A stretch of DNA of 14,352 nt from JBOGGN01 sp050744165 (lineage in GTDB: Bacteria; Actinomycetota; Acidimicrobiia; Acidimicrobiales; Palsa-688), in the NCBI GenBank assembly GCA_050744165.1, contig JBOGGN010000326.1, forward strand, positions 1 through 14,352, written 5' to 3'. A program made the position numbers and the translations under genes. The notes under the pieces were generated by a model. The model was not told the DNA's origin. It searched no databases and was given only the letters and a program-made list of their open reading frames with translations. Within the stretch, counting starts at the first letter, position 1; each line of letters opens with the position of its first letter. Shown here in pieces: positions 6,754-13,232 of this stretch.

Positions 6754-9336
6754 CTAGTCGCCGAGGACGACGTCCACCGAGTCTTCTTGGCCGGGCTGCA
6801 CTTCCCGCATCGCGAATTCGGTGACCGTGCCGGCTTCCTTCAGGTCGTCGAGGCCGGCCGCGATTCGAGCGATGCGCTCCGGGGAGGCGGTGATACTGGC
6901 CTTCGCCACCGGCCAGCGCATGGACTTGCTTTGCGCCGACTTGGCGGCCCGGATCTGGCCCAAGGCCCATGTCACGTCGTCGAGGATCTGGCCATCGCCG
7001 GAGGCAGCGGCGGGGCTGTCGACACGTGAGTTCGGCCAGGCCGCCCGGTGGATGGAACCCTCCCGCCACCACGACCACACCTCCTCGGAGACGAAGGGAA
7101 GAAACGGCGCGAACAGTCGCAACAGTGCCGACAGCGCCAGGCGCAGCGCGCCCTGAGCGGATGCCGCCCGCTCGGCGCCGAGGCTGCCGTAGGCGCGGTT
7201 CTTGACAAGTTCCACGTAGTCGTCGCAGAACGACCAGAAGAACGATTCCGTGCGCTCCAACGCCCGGGCGTAGTCGTAGCCCTCAAACGCCTCGGTCGCC
7301 TCGTTGATGAGGGCCGCCAGCCGCACCAGCAACGCCTGGTCCAGCGCCTCGCTCACGGGGTCCGCGGGGCGGGACGGGCGAGGGGCCCCATTTTCCCCAC
7401 CCAATCCCAACACGAACTTGGAAGCGTTCAGGAGCTTGATTGCCAGGCGGCGCCCGATTTTGAACTGGTTGACGTCGAGGGCGGTGTCGGTGCCGGGGCG
7501 CGCCGAGCAGGCCCAGTAGCGCACCGCATCGGAGCCATATTCCTCGAGGACGGCCAGGGGCGTGACGACATTGCCCCGGGACTTGGACATCTTCTTGCGG
7601 TCAGGGTCGAGGATCCACCCGTTGATCGAGGCGTGGGACCAGGGCAGGCCGCCGTGCTCGAAGTGGGCTCGGACGACACTGTCGAACAGCCAGGTGCGAA
7701 TGATTTCGGGCCCCTGGGGGCGCAGGTCCAGCGGAAAGGTGCGGCCGAACAGGTCGGCGTCGTCGGCCCAGTAGGTCGAAATCTGTGGCGTGAGCGACGA
7801 GGTGGCCCAGGTGTCCATGATGTCGGGGTCGCCCACGAAGCCGCCCGGCTGGCCCCGCTGCGATTCGGTGTAGCCGGCGGGGGCGTCGGAGGACGGGTCG
7901 ATCGGCAGGCCATCGAGCGGCGGAAGCAGCGGGTGGTCGTAGTCGGTCTCGCCGGATTCGGTAACCGGGTACCAGACCGGGAAGGGGACCCCGAAATAGC
8001 GCTGGCGGGAGATCAGCCAGTCGCCGTTCAAGCCCTGGAGCCAGCTTTCGTAGCGCTGGTACATCCAGTTCGGGTGCCAGTGCAGCGCCCTGCCCCGCGC
8101 CAGCAGCGCGTCGCGAAGCGACAGGTCGCGGCCGCCGTTGCGGATGTACCACTGGCGGGAGGAGACGATTTCGAGCGGCCGGTCGCCCTTCTCGTAGAAC
8201 TTCACCGGGTGGGTGAGCGGGGTCGGCTCCCCCACGAGGGCGCCCGCTTCGCGGAGAAGGGCCACAATCTTGGTCTGGGCCTGGCGGATGGTCAGGCCGG
8301 CAAGTTCCTGGTAGGCGGCCTGCCCAGCCTCGGTCGTGATCCAGTCGGGGACCTCGGCCCGCAGCCGGCCGTTGCGTTCCACGATCACCCGGGTCGGCAG
8401 CTGGAGCTCCCGCCACCAGGTGACATCGGTCGTGTCGCCGAAGGTGCAGATCATGGCGATGCCGGTGCCCTTGTCCGGCTGGGCCAGCTGGTGGGCCAGG
8501 ACCGGGACCTCGACACCGAAGAGGGGGGAGCGGACGGACGTGCCGAAAAGCGGCTGGTACCGGGCGTCGTCGGGGTGGGCGACGAGGGCGACGCAGGCGG
8601 GGAGCAACTCAGGGCGGGTGGTGTCGATCAGGACGGCTGCCCCGCCGGTCTCGGTCGTGGGGGCGAAGCCGTAGCGGTGGAACGCCCCGCGCTCCTCCCG
8701 GTCCTCCAGCTCGGCCTGGGCGACCGCGGTTTGGAAGGTGACGTCCCAGAGGCTCGGCGCTTCTGCCTGGTAGGCCTCGCCCCGGGCCAGGTTGGCCAGG
8801 AACATCCGCTGGCTGGTGCGCTGGGCCCGTTCACCAATGGTCGTGTAGGTGAGGGCCCAGTCGACGGACAACCCGACCCGGCGCCACAGATGTTCGAAGG
8901 CACGCTCGTCCTCGACGGTGAGCTCAGTACACAGCTGCACGAAGTTGACCCGAGCGCACGCCACCTTCTTCTTGGCGTCGGGCGTGGCGGGCGGCTGGAA
9001 GTCAGGGTCGTACGGGAGCGAGGGGTCGCAGCGAACCCCGAAGTAGTTCTCAACCCGGCGCTCGGTGGGCAGCCCATTATCGTCCCACCCCATCGGGTAG
9101 AACACCTCATGGCCTTTCATCCGGTGATAGCGGACCAATGAGTCGGTCTGGACGTAGCCGAACACCGATCCCATATGCAGCGACCCGCTCACCGTGGGCG
9201 GGGGAGTGTCGACCGAATAGATGTCGGCCCTGGATTTGGATCGGTCGAAGCGGTAGGTGCCGGCGCGCTCCCACCGCTCGTCCCAGGCCTCTTCGAGGCC
9301 TTCGAGGGTTGGTTTATCCGGAAGGTGGGCGGGCAT
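6754..9336 (-). CDS. valS: Valyl-tRNA synthetase
   Basis: Class I synthetase that charges tRNA-Val and edits mischarged Thr. From ATG 9336 it has 860 residues. Seen: PPPTVSGSLHMGS at 45-57 (HIGH-motif region), the actinobacterial-type GWDDNGLPTERRVENYFGVR at 83-102, a CP1 editing domain with TTRPELLP and GTGIAMICTFGD at 290-301, DWLISRQRYFGVPFPVW, PDIMDTWATSS, and KMSKS at 582-586. An anticodon-binding domain follows. The protein stops without the long C-terminal coiled-coil arm of E. coli-type ValRS, which suggests the shorter 'type 2' class also found in archaea; the class assignment is from memory. The last HIGH residue is Ser 57 instead of His. The frame is open further upstream to 9825, but those residues are antisense to cysS. 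ATG 9336 lacks a good ribosome site and has TACGGT nine bases upstream, fitting a leaderless start. Confidence 0.95.
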   Translation of the reverse strand: MPAHLPDKPTLEGLEEAWDERWERAGTYRFDRSKSRADIYSVDTPPPTVSGSLHMGSVFGYVQTDSLVRYHRMKGHEVFYPMGWDDNGLPTERRVENYFGVRCDPSLPYDPDFQPPATPDAKKKVACARVNFVQLCTELTVEDERAFEHLWRRVGLSVDWALTYTTIGERAQRTSQRMFLANLARGEAYQAEAPSLWDVTFQTAVAQAELEDREERGAFHRYGFAPTTETGGAAVLIDTTRPELLPACVALVAHPDDARYQPLFGTSVRSPLFGVEVPVLAHQLAQPDKGTGIAMICTFGDTTDVTWWRELQLPTRVIVERNGRLRAEVPDWITTEAGQAAYQELAGLTIRQAQTKIVALLREAGALVGEPTPLTHPVKFYEKGDRPLEIVSSRQWYIRNGGRDLSLRDALLARGRALHWHPNWMYQRYESWLQGLNGDWLISRQRYFGVPFPVWYPVTESGETDYDHPLLPPLDGLPIDPSSDAPAGYTESQRGQPGGFVGDPDIMDTWATSSLTPQISTYWADDADLFGRTFPLDLRPQGPEIIRTWLFDSVVRAHFEHGGLPWSHASINGWILDPDRKKMSKSRGNVVTPLAVLEEYGSDAVRYWACSARPGTDTALDVNQFKIGRRLAIKLLNASKFVLGLGGENGAPRPSRPADPVSEALDQALLVRLAALINEATEAFEGYDYARALERTESFFWSFCDDYVELVKNRAYGSLGAERAASAQGALRLALSALLRLFAPFLPFVSEEVWSWWREGSIHRAAWPNSRVDSPAAASGDGQILDDVTWALGQIRAAKSAQSKSMRWPVAKASITASPERIARIAAGLDDLKEAGTVTEFAMREVQPGQEDSVDVVLGD

Positions 9337-9344
9337 TGTCCCGC

Positions 9345-9351
9345 TACCGTA
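9345..9351. promoter_or_regulatory. Overlapping divergent -10 elements of valS and cysS
   Basis: TACCGTA contains TACCGT on the plus strand (9345-9350) and TACGGT on the minus strand (9351-9346), both fitting TANNNT. The first lies seven bases before the cysS GTG and the second nine bases before the valS ATG, so each transcript would start at or next to its start codon. The spacer between the genes is only 21 bases, so any -35 must lie within the opposite gene; none is convincing. Confidence 0.5.
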
Positions 9352-9357
9352 CAGGCG

Positions 9358-10758
9358 GTGCTCCGGCTTCACGACACGGGTTTTGGCAGCGTGCGGGAGT
9401 TGAAGCTGCGCGACCCGGGCCGGGTGTCGATGTACGTCTGCGGCTCCACCGTCTATTCCGATCCCCATATCGGCCACGGCCGCTTCGCGCTGATTTGGGA
9501 CGTCATTCGCCGCTATCTGGAGTGGTCGGGCCTGCAGGTCGACTTCGTCTCCAACGTCACCGACATCGACGACAAGATCATCAACCGGGCCCATGCCGAG
9601 GGTCGCAGCCCCGCCGAAGTGGCCAAGCAGTACGAGGTCCTGTGGTGGGAGTCCATGGACCGCCTGGGCGTGGCCCGCCCCACGAGCGAACCCCATGCCA
9701 CCGAGTTCGTGGCCCGGATGGTCGAGTTGATCGGCGAGCTGGTCGCCGACGGCAAGGCGTACCCGGCCGGCGACGGGGTGTACTTCTCGGTTGATACCGT
9801 CGCCGATTACGGGCTCCTGGCCCACCAGCCGCTCGACTCGTTGCGGGTCGGCGCCCGGGTGGCGGTCGACGCCGAGGTGGGCAAGCGTTCACCGCTCGAC
9901 TTCGCCCTCTGGAAGTTCGCCAAGGCCGGCGAGCCATCGTGGCCGTCTCCATGGGGCGACGGCCGGCCCGGCTGGCACACCGAGTGCGTCGTCATGGCTC
10001 TCGACTTGCTCGGGGAGGATTTCGACCTCCATGGCGGCGGGCTGGACCTGGCCTTTCCCCACCATGAGAACGAGCGGGCCCAGGCGGAGGCCGCGGGACG
10101 CCCCTTCGCCCGGCACTGGACCCACTCCGGGATGGTGGTGGTCGAGGGCGGCGAGAAGATGAGCAAGTCGCTCGGCAACGTGGTCACCCTGCCTGACCTG
10201 CTGGCCAAGTTCGATCCTCGGGCCTACCGGCTACTGGTGCTGCAATCGCATTACCGGTCGCCGCTGACGGTCACCGACGTCACGCTGCGGGCGGCCCAAC
10301 AGGGGGTCGAGCGCCTGGACGCTTTGGCGCGCCGCCTTTCACTCGGCGCGGGCTCGGGCGCGGTGGCTGACGAGGCCAGCCTGGCCCGGTTCCGGGCGCG
10401 CATGGACGACGATCTGGGCACGGTGCAGGCCACGGCCGAGATGTTCGAGGCCGTCAAGGCGGCCAACACGCTGGCCGACGAGGGACGGCTGGACGAGGCG
10501 GCGGCGCGCGCCGCCGCCGTGTTCGAGATGTGCCGGGCCGTCGGTCTGGAGGTTGGCGCCACCGGCGTCGCCGGCGATGACGGGGCCGGTGAGGATGTGG
10601 CGGCGTCAGTAGCGGCCGAGATGGCTGCTCGGCGGGACGAGGCTCGCAAGGCCGGCGACTACGCCGCCGCCGATGAGCTCCGGCGCCAACTGCAGGAGCA
10701 GGGGTGGATCGTGGAGGACACGCCGCGGGGAACCGTTGTCCGCCGCGGGACCCGATAG
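9358..10758 (+). CDS. cysS: Cysteinyl-tRNA synthetase
   Basis: Class I synthetase that charges tRNA-Cys. The 466 residues match the usual 460-480. Seen: MYVCGSTVYSDPHIGHG at 25-41 with HIGH at 37-40, NVTDIDDKIINRA at 66-78, the zinc ligands Cys 28, Cys 210, His 235 and Glu 239 (GWHTEC and FPHHENE), and KMSKS at 267-271. The C-terminal helical region includes the RDEARKAGDYAAADELR segment typical of the family (426-442). The GTG at 9358 puts MLRLHDT at the N terminus as in other family members. A longer frame back to 9175 is antisense to valS and is rejected. The residue after the first zinc Cys-Gly is Ser where Pro is usual (CGSTVY), and HIGH replaces the HIGN I would expect; both look tolerable. 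It is divergent from valS across 21 bases and has no ribosome site, so a leaderless message is likely. Confidence 0.95.
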   Translation: MLRLHDTGFGSVRELKLRDPGRVSMYVCGSTVYSDPHIGHGRFALIWDVIRRYLEWSGLQVDFVSNVTDIDDKIINRAHAEGRSPAEVAKQYEVLWWESMDRLGVARPTSEPHATEFVARMVELIGELVADGKAYPAGDGVYFSVDTVADYGLLAHQPLDSLRVGARVAVDAEVGKRSPLDFALWKFAKAGEPSWPSPWGDGRPGWHTECVVMALDLLGEDFDLHGGGLDLAFPHHENERAQAEAAGRPFARHWTHSGMVVVEGGEKMSKSLGNVVTLPDLLAKFDPRAYRLLVLQSHYRSPLTVTDVTLRAAQQGVERLDALARRLSLGAGSGAVADEASLARFRARMDDDLGTVQATAEMFEAVKAANTLADEGRLDEAAARAAAVFEMCRAVGLEVGATGVAGDDGAGEDVAASVAAEMAARRDEARKAGDYAAADELRRQLQEQGWIVEDTPRGTVVRRGTR

Positions 10759-10766
10759 CCCGACGC

Positions 10767-10794
10767 CCTCCGCGAGGTTTTGAGCGTTCGGAGG
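10767..10794. terminator. Weak inverted repeat between convergent cysS and the sigma/anti-sigma gene
   Basis: CCTCCG (10767-10772) and CGGAGG (10789-10794) pair across a 16-base loop that includes TTTT. It occupies most of the 44-base gap between convergent stops. It is too loose to be sure of as a terminator. Confidence 0.25.
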
Positions 10795-10802
10795 ACCGAC
10801 GA

Positions 10803-11822
10803 CTACTTCTTGCTCCCGCGAGACGGCGTCCCCGACGGGATCGTCGGGAAGGTCAAGACGGGCAGGCTGGTCGTGGTCACTGCCACCGTCGTCGCCGTGG
10901 TCGGCGGGACGGTGATCGTCGTCGCGGTGGCGCCGGGCACCGAACTCGACGACCCGGCCGAGGCCCCGCGGAGAATGGTGGCCGCAGGGGGATCGGTTTT
11001 GGATTTCTCCGAGCCGATCACCCTGACTCCGACCAGGCCAACGGCGATGAGGGCGACGCAGCACACGACCAGCGGGCGTACCGCCGGCGTTCGAGAGCCC
11101 GGGTCGGCCAGGCCCGGCAGCCGTTTCTCGATCTTCTGGACACCTTGGGCCTCCAACGCGGCTTCGCTGAGCCACGCCGGGGGCTCGGGGATGGCGCCGT
11201 CGAGCACATCGGGCAGGTCTCCCAACTCGTCGTACGCCCGGACCTTGGTACTGCAGGTCTGGCAGTCGGGCAGGTGGGCCTCGAACTCGTGGAGTTCGTC
11301 GGCAGGAAGCTCACCCAAGACGAAGTCGACGATGTCGGTCTCGAACGGGCAGAGGGGGCCGGAGTCCTGATCCAGTGCGACGTCGAGCCATTCGGCTGCC
11401 CGCCCGGCCACGTGGCCGGCGTTGGCGGCGGTGAGCCCCAGCACCGCGGCCAAGGCGACACTGTCGAGCGACTCCACTTCCGCCAACCACAGCGCCGCTC
11501 GCTGCTCGGCCGGGAGCTGCCACATGGCAGCGATCACCGCCGAATCCACGGCCTGGCCCGCGGGCGGCCCTGACGCCACCCGGGTCAGGCTGATCCGCAG
11601 TGTCTTGGCCAACAGGTCCAACCAAGTGTCAAGGGTCGGGACGGCCAGGCCGGGCCCGTGGTAAGCCTTGGACAGCGCCCGGGTGGCCAGGTCGGCGTCG
11701 CCGACCACGACAAATGCCAAGCGCCAGGCGGCCCGCAGCTCTCGGGCGACCTCGGCTGGGCGCGACTCCTGCTCCTTGGTTTTACGCCTTGAAGCCGCCA
11801 ACGACCGAGCCCAGCCGAACAT
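10803..11822 (-). CDS. Membrane-anchored fusion of a degenerate ECF-sigma-like region and a zinc anti-sigma (ZAS) domain
   Basis: A 339-residue protein. Residues 30-83 resemble ECF sigma region 2 (AAWRLAFVVVGDADLA, then TWLDLLAKTLRISLTR). Residues 92-148 resemble region 4 (AAMWQLPAEQRAALWLAEVE, then VALAAVLGLTAANAGHVAGR). Then comes a full ZAS zinc motif, Cys 158-X24-His 183-X3-Cys 187-X2-Cys 190, the fold that anti-sigma factors use to hold sigma. One hydrophobic helix follows (about 250-269), then a Ser/Thr/Pro-rich tail (270-339) predicted outside the cell. Fused ECF proteins with zinc-finger and membrane extensions are known in Actinobacteria (ECF52/53-like groups, from memory). The usual acidic core-binding residues of region 2.2 are replaced (ATRALSKAY), so sigma activity is doubtful. 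No separate sigma or anti-sigma gene adjoins. TACGCT eight bases upstream of ATG 11822 suggests a leaderless message. The divergent MFS gene is a possible target. Confidence 0.8.
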   Translation of the reverse strand: MFGWARSLAASRRKTKEQESRPAEVARELRAAWRLAFVVVGDADLATRALSKAYHGPGLAVPTLDTWLDLLAKTLRISLTRVASGPPAGQAVDSAVIAAMWQLPAEQRAALWLAEVESLDSVALAAVLGLTAANAGHVAGRAAEWLDVALDQDSGPLCPFETDIVDFVLGELPADELHEFEAHLPDCQTCSTKVRAYDELGDLPDVLDGAIPEPPAWLSEAALEAQGVQKIEKRLPGLADPGSRTPAVRPLVVCCVALIAVGLVGVRVIGSEKSKTDPPAATILRGASAGSSSSVPGATATTITVPPTTATTVAVTTTSLPVLTFPTIPSGTPSRGSKK

Positions 11823-11830
11823 CGCGGCCG

Positions 11831-11836
11831 AGCGTA
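11831..11836 (-). promoter_or_regulatory. Candidate leaderless -10 (TACGCT) of the sigma/anti-sigma fusion gene
   Basis: TACGCT on the minus strand fits TANNNT and ends eight bases before the ATG at 11822. A TTGACG (minus strand, 11856-11851) lies 14 bases further upstream, which is short for a housekeeping -35. Confidence 0.4.
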
Positions 11837-11843
11837 ACCCGAT

Positions 11844-11856
11844 TTGACCGCGTCAA
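11844..11856. promoter_or_regulatory. TTGAC-N3-GTCAA palindrome in the divergent intergenic region
   Basis: TTGAC and GTCAA are perfect inverted arms around CGC. On the plus strand TTGACC could be the -35 of the MFS gene, with a weak -10 TTGGCT at 11868-11873 after 18 bases and the GTG seven bases beyond. On the minus strand TTGACG is the possible -35 of the fusion gene. It is either a shared promoter element or an operator for a dimeric regulator controlling both genes. Confidence 0.45.
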
Positions 11857-11880
11857 GGCTGGTCGCGTTGGCTGCAATCA

Positions 11881-13143
11881 GTGAGACGCCGGTCCCGAGA
11901 GCCCTTGCCGCCCGGGTTCGGAACCATCTGGTCGGCGGTCGCCATCGACCTGGTGGGCTTCGGGATCGTGTTTCCGATCCTGCCGTTGTACGCCAAGCGG
12001 TTCCACGCCTCGTCGGCGGCGGCCACGGGGTTGGTGGCGGCGTTCGCGGCCGCCAGCTTCGTGTTCTCGCCCTTGTGGGGACGGTTGTCGGACCGCTACG
12101 GGCGCAAGCCGTTGCTGCTGCTGTCGCTGGTCGGCACCTGCGCAGGCAGCCTGATGACGGCCCTGGCCGGCGGGTTGGCGGTGCTGTACCTGGCCCGGGT
12201 CGTCGACGGGATCTCCGGCGCCAGCGTCTCGGTGGCCCAGGCCTCGGTCAGCGACGTGGCCTCGCCCGACCAGCGAGCCCGCCTGTTCGGGCTGCTCGGC
12301 GCGGCGTTCGGGCTCGGGTTCGTGGCCGGGCCCGCCATCGGGGCGCTGGCGCAGCTGGCGGGACCGAAGGTGCCGTTCTACGTGGCCGCCGCCTTGGCGG
12401 GGGTGAACGCTTTGGTCGCCCTCCGGCGGCTGCCGGAAACCCACCCGCGCAGTCGCTCGGCGCCCGAGGCCGCTGGCAGCGTGGCGCCGGCGCCCTCGGG
12501 GAGGCGGGGGTGGTGGGGGCGGGGACCTTTTTCCACCCTCGCCGGCGGCCAGGGGGTGGGCGCCTTCATCGCCGTGGCGTTCGGGACGCTGGTGGCCTTC
12601 AGCGCCTTCGAAGCCACCTTTGCCCTGTTCGGCCAGCGGCGGCTGGGCTTCGGGCTCGGATCGTCGGCCGCCGTCTTCGCCGTGATCGGCCTCGCCATCG
12701 TGGCCGTTCAGGTTGGGCTGGTGCACGGTGTTGTCAGCCGGCTCGGGGAGGAGGCGACGCTGCGCCTCGGGTTGGTGGTGGTCGGCGCCGGGCTGCTGGG
12801 GCTGGCCTTTGTCCGGTCGTGGGCCGCCCTGGCAGCGGCGTTGCTGGCCCTCACCGTGGGCGAGGGACTGGCGCAGACGACGATGGCGTCCACCCTGGCG
12901 GGGCGAGCGGACCCCGGGCGGCGGGGGGAGGTGCTCGGCGCCCAGCAATCTGCCGGGGGCCTGGCCCGGGTGATCGGCCCGCTTCTCGGCGGGATTGCCT
13001 TCGAGCGCATCGGACCGGGCGCGCCCTACATCGGGGGTGCCGCACTTGTCGCCGTGGTGGTAGTGGTGCTCCAGGCTGTGGTAGGCACCGGGCTCCGGCG
13101 GGGCCGGGACCCGAGCCAGGATCGGGCGACCGCCCGGGAGTAA
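11881..13143 (+). CDS. Major facilitator superfamily transporter (Tet/DHA1-like drug:H+ antiporter)
   Basis: A 420-residue integral membrane protein with about 12 hydrophobic segments, most likely a proton-coupled exporter of small molecules. Seen: FGIVFPILPLYAKRF at 27-41 in the first helices, MFS motif A GRLSDRYGRKP at 67-77 between helices 2 and 3, ARVVDGISGA at 105-114, a motif-C-like GAAFGLGFVAGPAIGAL at 140-156, and the LPETH landmark at 184-188 ending the first half. A Pro/Ser/Gly-rich cytoplasmic loop (about 188-220) separates the halves. Tet- and DHA1-type drug antiporters share this pattern; the substrate cannot be inferred. The GTG at 11881 is the only start that keeps helix 1 intact. 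It lacks a ribosome site, so leaderless translation is possible. It is divergent from the sigma/anti-sigma fusion across 58 bases with a shared palindrome, so joint regulation is plausible. Confidence 0.9.
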   Translation: MRRRSREPLPPGFGTIWSAVAIDLVGFGIVFPILPLYAKRFHASSAAATGLVAAFAAASFVFSPLWGRLSDRYGRKPLLLLSLVGTCAGSLMTALAGGLAVLYLARVVDGISGASVSVAQASVSDVASPDQRARLFGLLGAAFGLGFVAGPAIGALAQLAGPKVPFYVAAALAGVNALVALRRLPETHPRSRSAPEAAGSVAPAPSGRRGWWGRGPFSTLAGGQGVGAFIAVAFGTLVAFSAFEATFALFGQRRLGFGLGSSAAVFAVIGLAIVAVQVGLVHGVVSRLGEEATLRLGLVVVGAGLLGLAFVRSWAALAAALLALTVGEGLAQTTMASTLAGRADPGRRGEVLGAQQSAGGLARVIGPLLGGIAFERIGPGAPYIGGAALVAVVVVVLQAVVGTGLRRGRDPSQDRATARE

Positions 13144-13163
13144 ACCTCGGCGTCGGGAGGGCC

Positions 13164-13199
13164 GACGTATGTCCCCTTGCATCCGGAAATGACGTATGT
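13164..13199 (+). repeat. Two direct copies of GACGTATGT upstream of the acyl-CoA dehydrogenase gene
   Basis: Exact 9-base copies at 13164-13172 and 13191-13199, 27 bases apart. The second runs into the left arm of the palindrome. The first may be an auxiliary half-site, since both share TATGT with the palindrome arm TATGTTACT. Confidence 0.6.
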
Positions 13200-13205
13200 T
13201 ACTCT
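13177..13205 (+). promoter_or_regulatory. Candidate promoter of the acyl-CoA dehydrogenase gene
   Basis: TTGCAT (13177-13182) and TACTCT (13200-13205) are spaced 17 bases apart. The predicted transcription start near 13212 leaves a leader of about 21 bases that contains the AAGGAGG ribosome site. The -10 lies inside the 22-base palindrome, so a repressor bound there would block the polymerase. Confidence 0.5.
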
Positions 13206-13216
13206 CTAGTAACATA
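13195..13216. promoter_or_regulatory. 9-4-9 palindromic operator (TATGTTACT-CTCT-AGTAACATA)
   Basis: Perfect 9-base inverted arms separated by CTCT, covering the predicted -10. The form TTACT-N4-AGTAA resembles operators of TetR-family repressors that control acyl-CoA metabolism genes; naming the repressor would be a guess, and none is encoded in the window. It is markedly less GC-rich than the surrounding sequence. It lies upstream of the ribosome site, so it is unlikely to be a terminator of the preceding MFS gene, although some overlap in role cannot be excluded. Confidence 0.65.
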
Positions 13217-13221
13217 GACGC

Positions 13222-13228
13222 AAGGAGG
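13222..13228 (+). promoter_or_regulatory. Ribosome binding site of the acyl-CoA dehydrogenase gene
   Basis: AAGGAGG, four to five bases before the GTG at 13233. It is the strongest ribosome site in the window and fixes that GTG as the start. Confidence 0.75.
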
Positions 13229-13232
13229 GGCC

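Noticed and set aside
6617..7078. N-terminal extension of the MaoC protein
   Set aside because: The extension overlaps valS and the tandem repeat, while ATG 6616 has a strong ribosome site and a normal family N terminus.
7048..9141. 697-residue open frame on the plus strand
   Set aside because: It is antisense to valS. The valS frame carries all synthetase motifs, and this frame shows none.
9337..9825. N-terminal extension of ValRS by an open frame upstream of ATG 9336
   Set aside because: The extra residues are antisense to cysS and do not resemble ValRS; MPAHLPDKPTLEGLEE is a normal N terminus.
10704..11573. 289-residue plus-strand frame
   Set aside because: It overlaps the end of cysS and is antisense to the sigma/anti-sigma fusion, with no coherent domain.
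11878..13215. 445-residue minus-strand frame
   Set aside because: It is antisense to the MFS gene, low-complexity Gly/Arg/Pro/Gln-rich, and has no domain.
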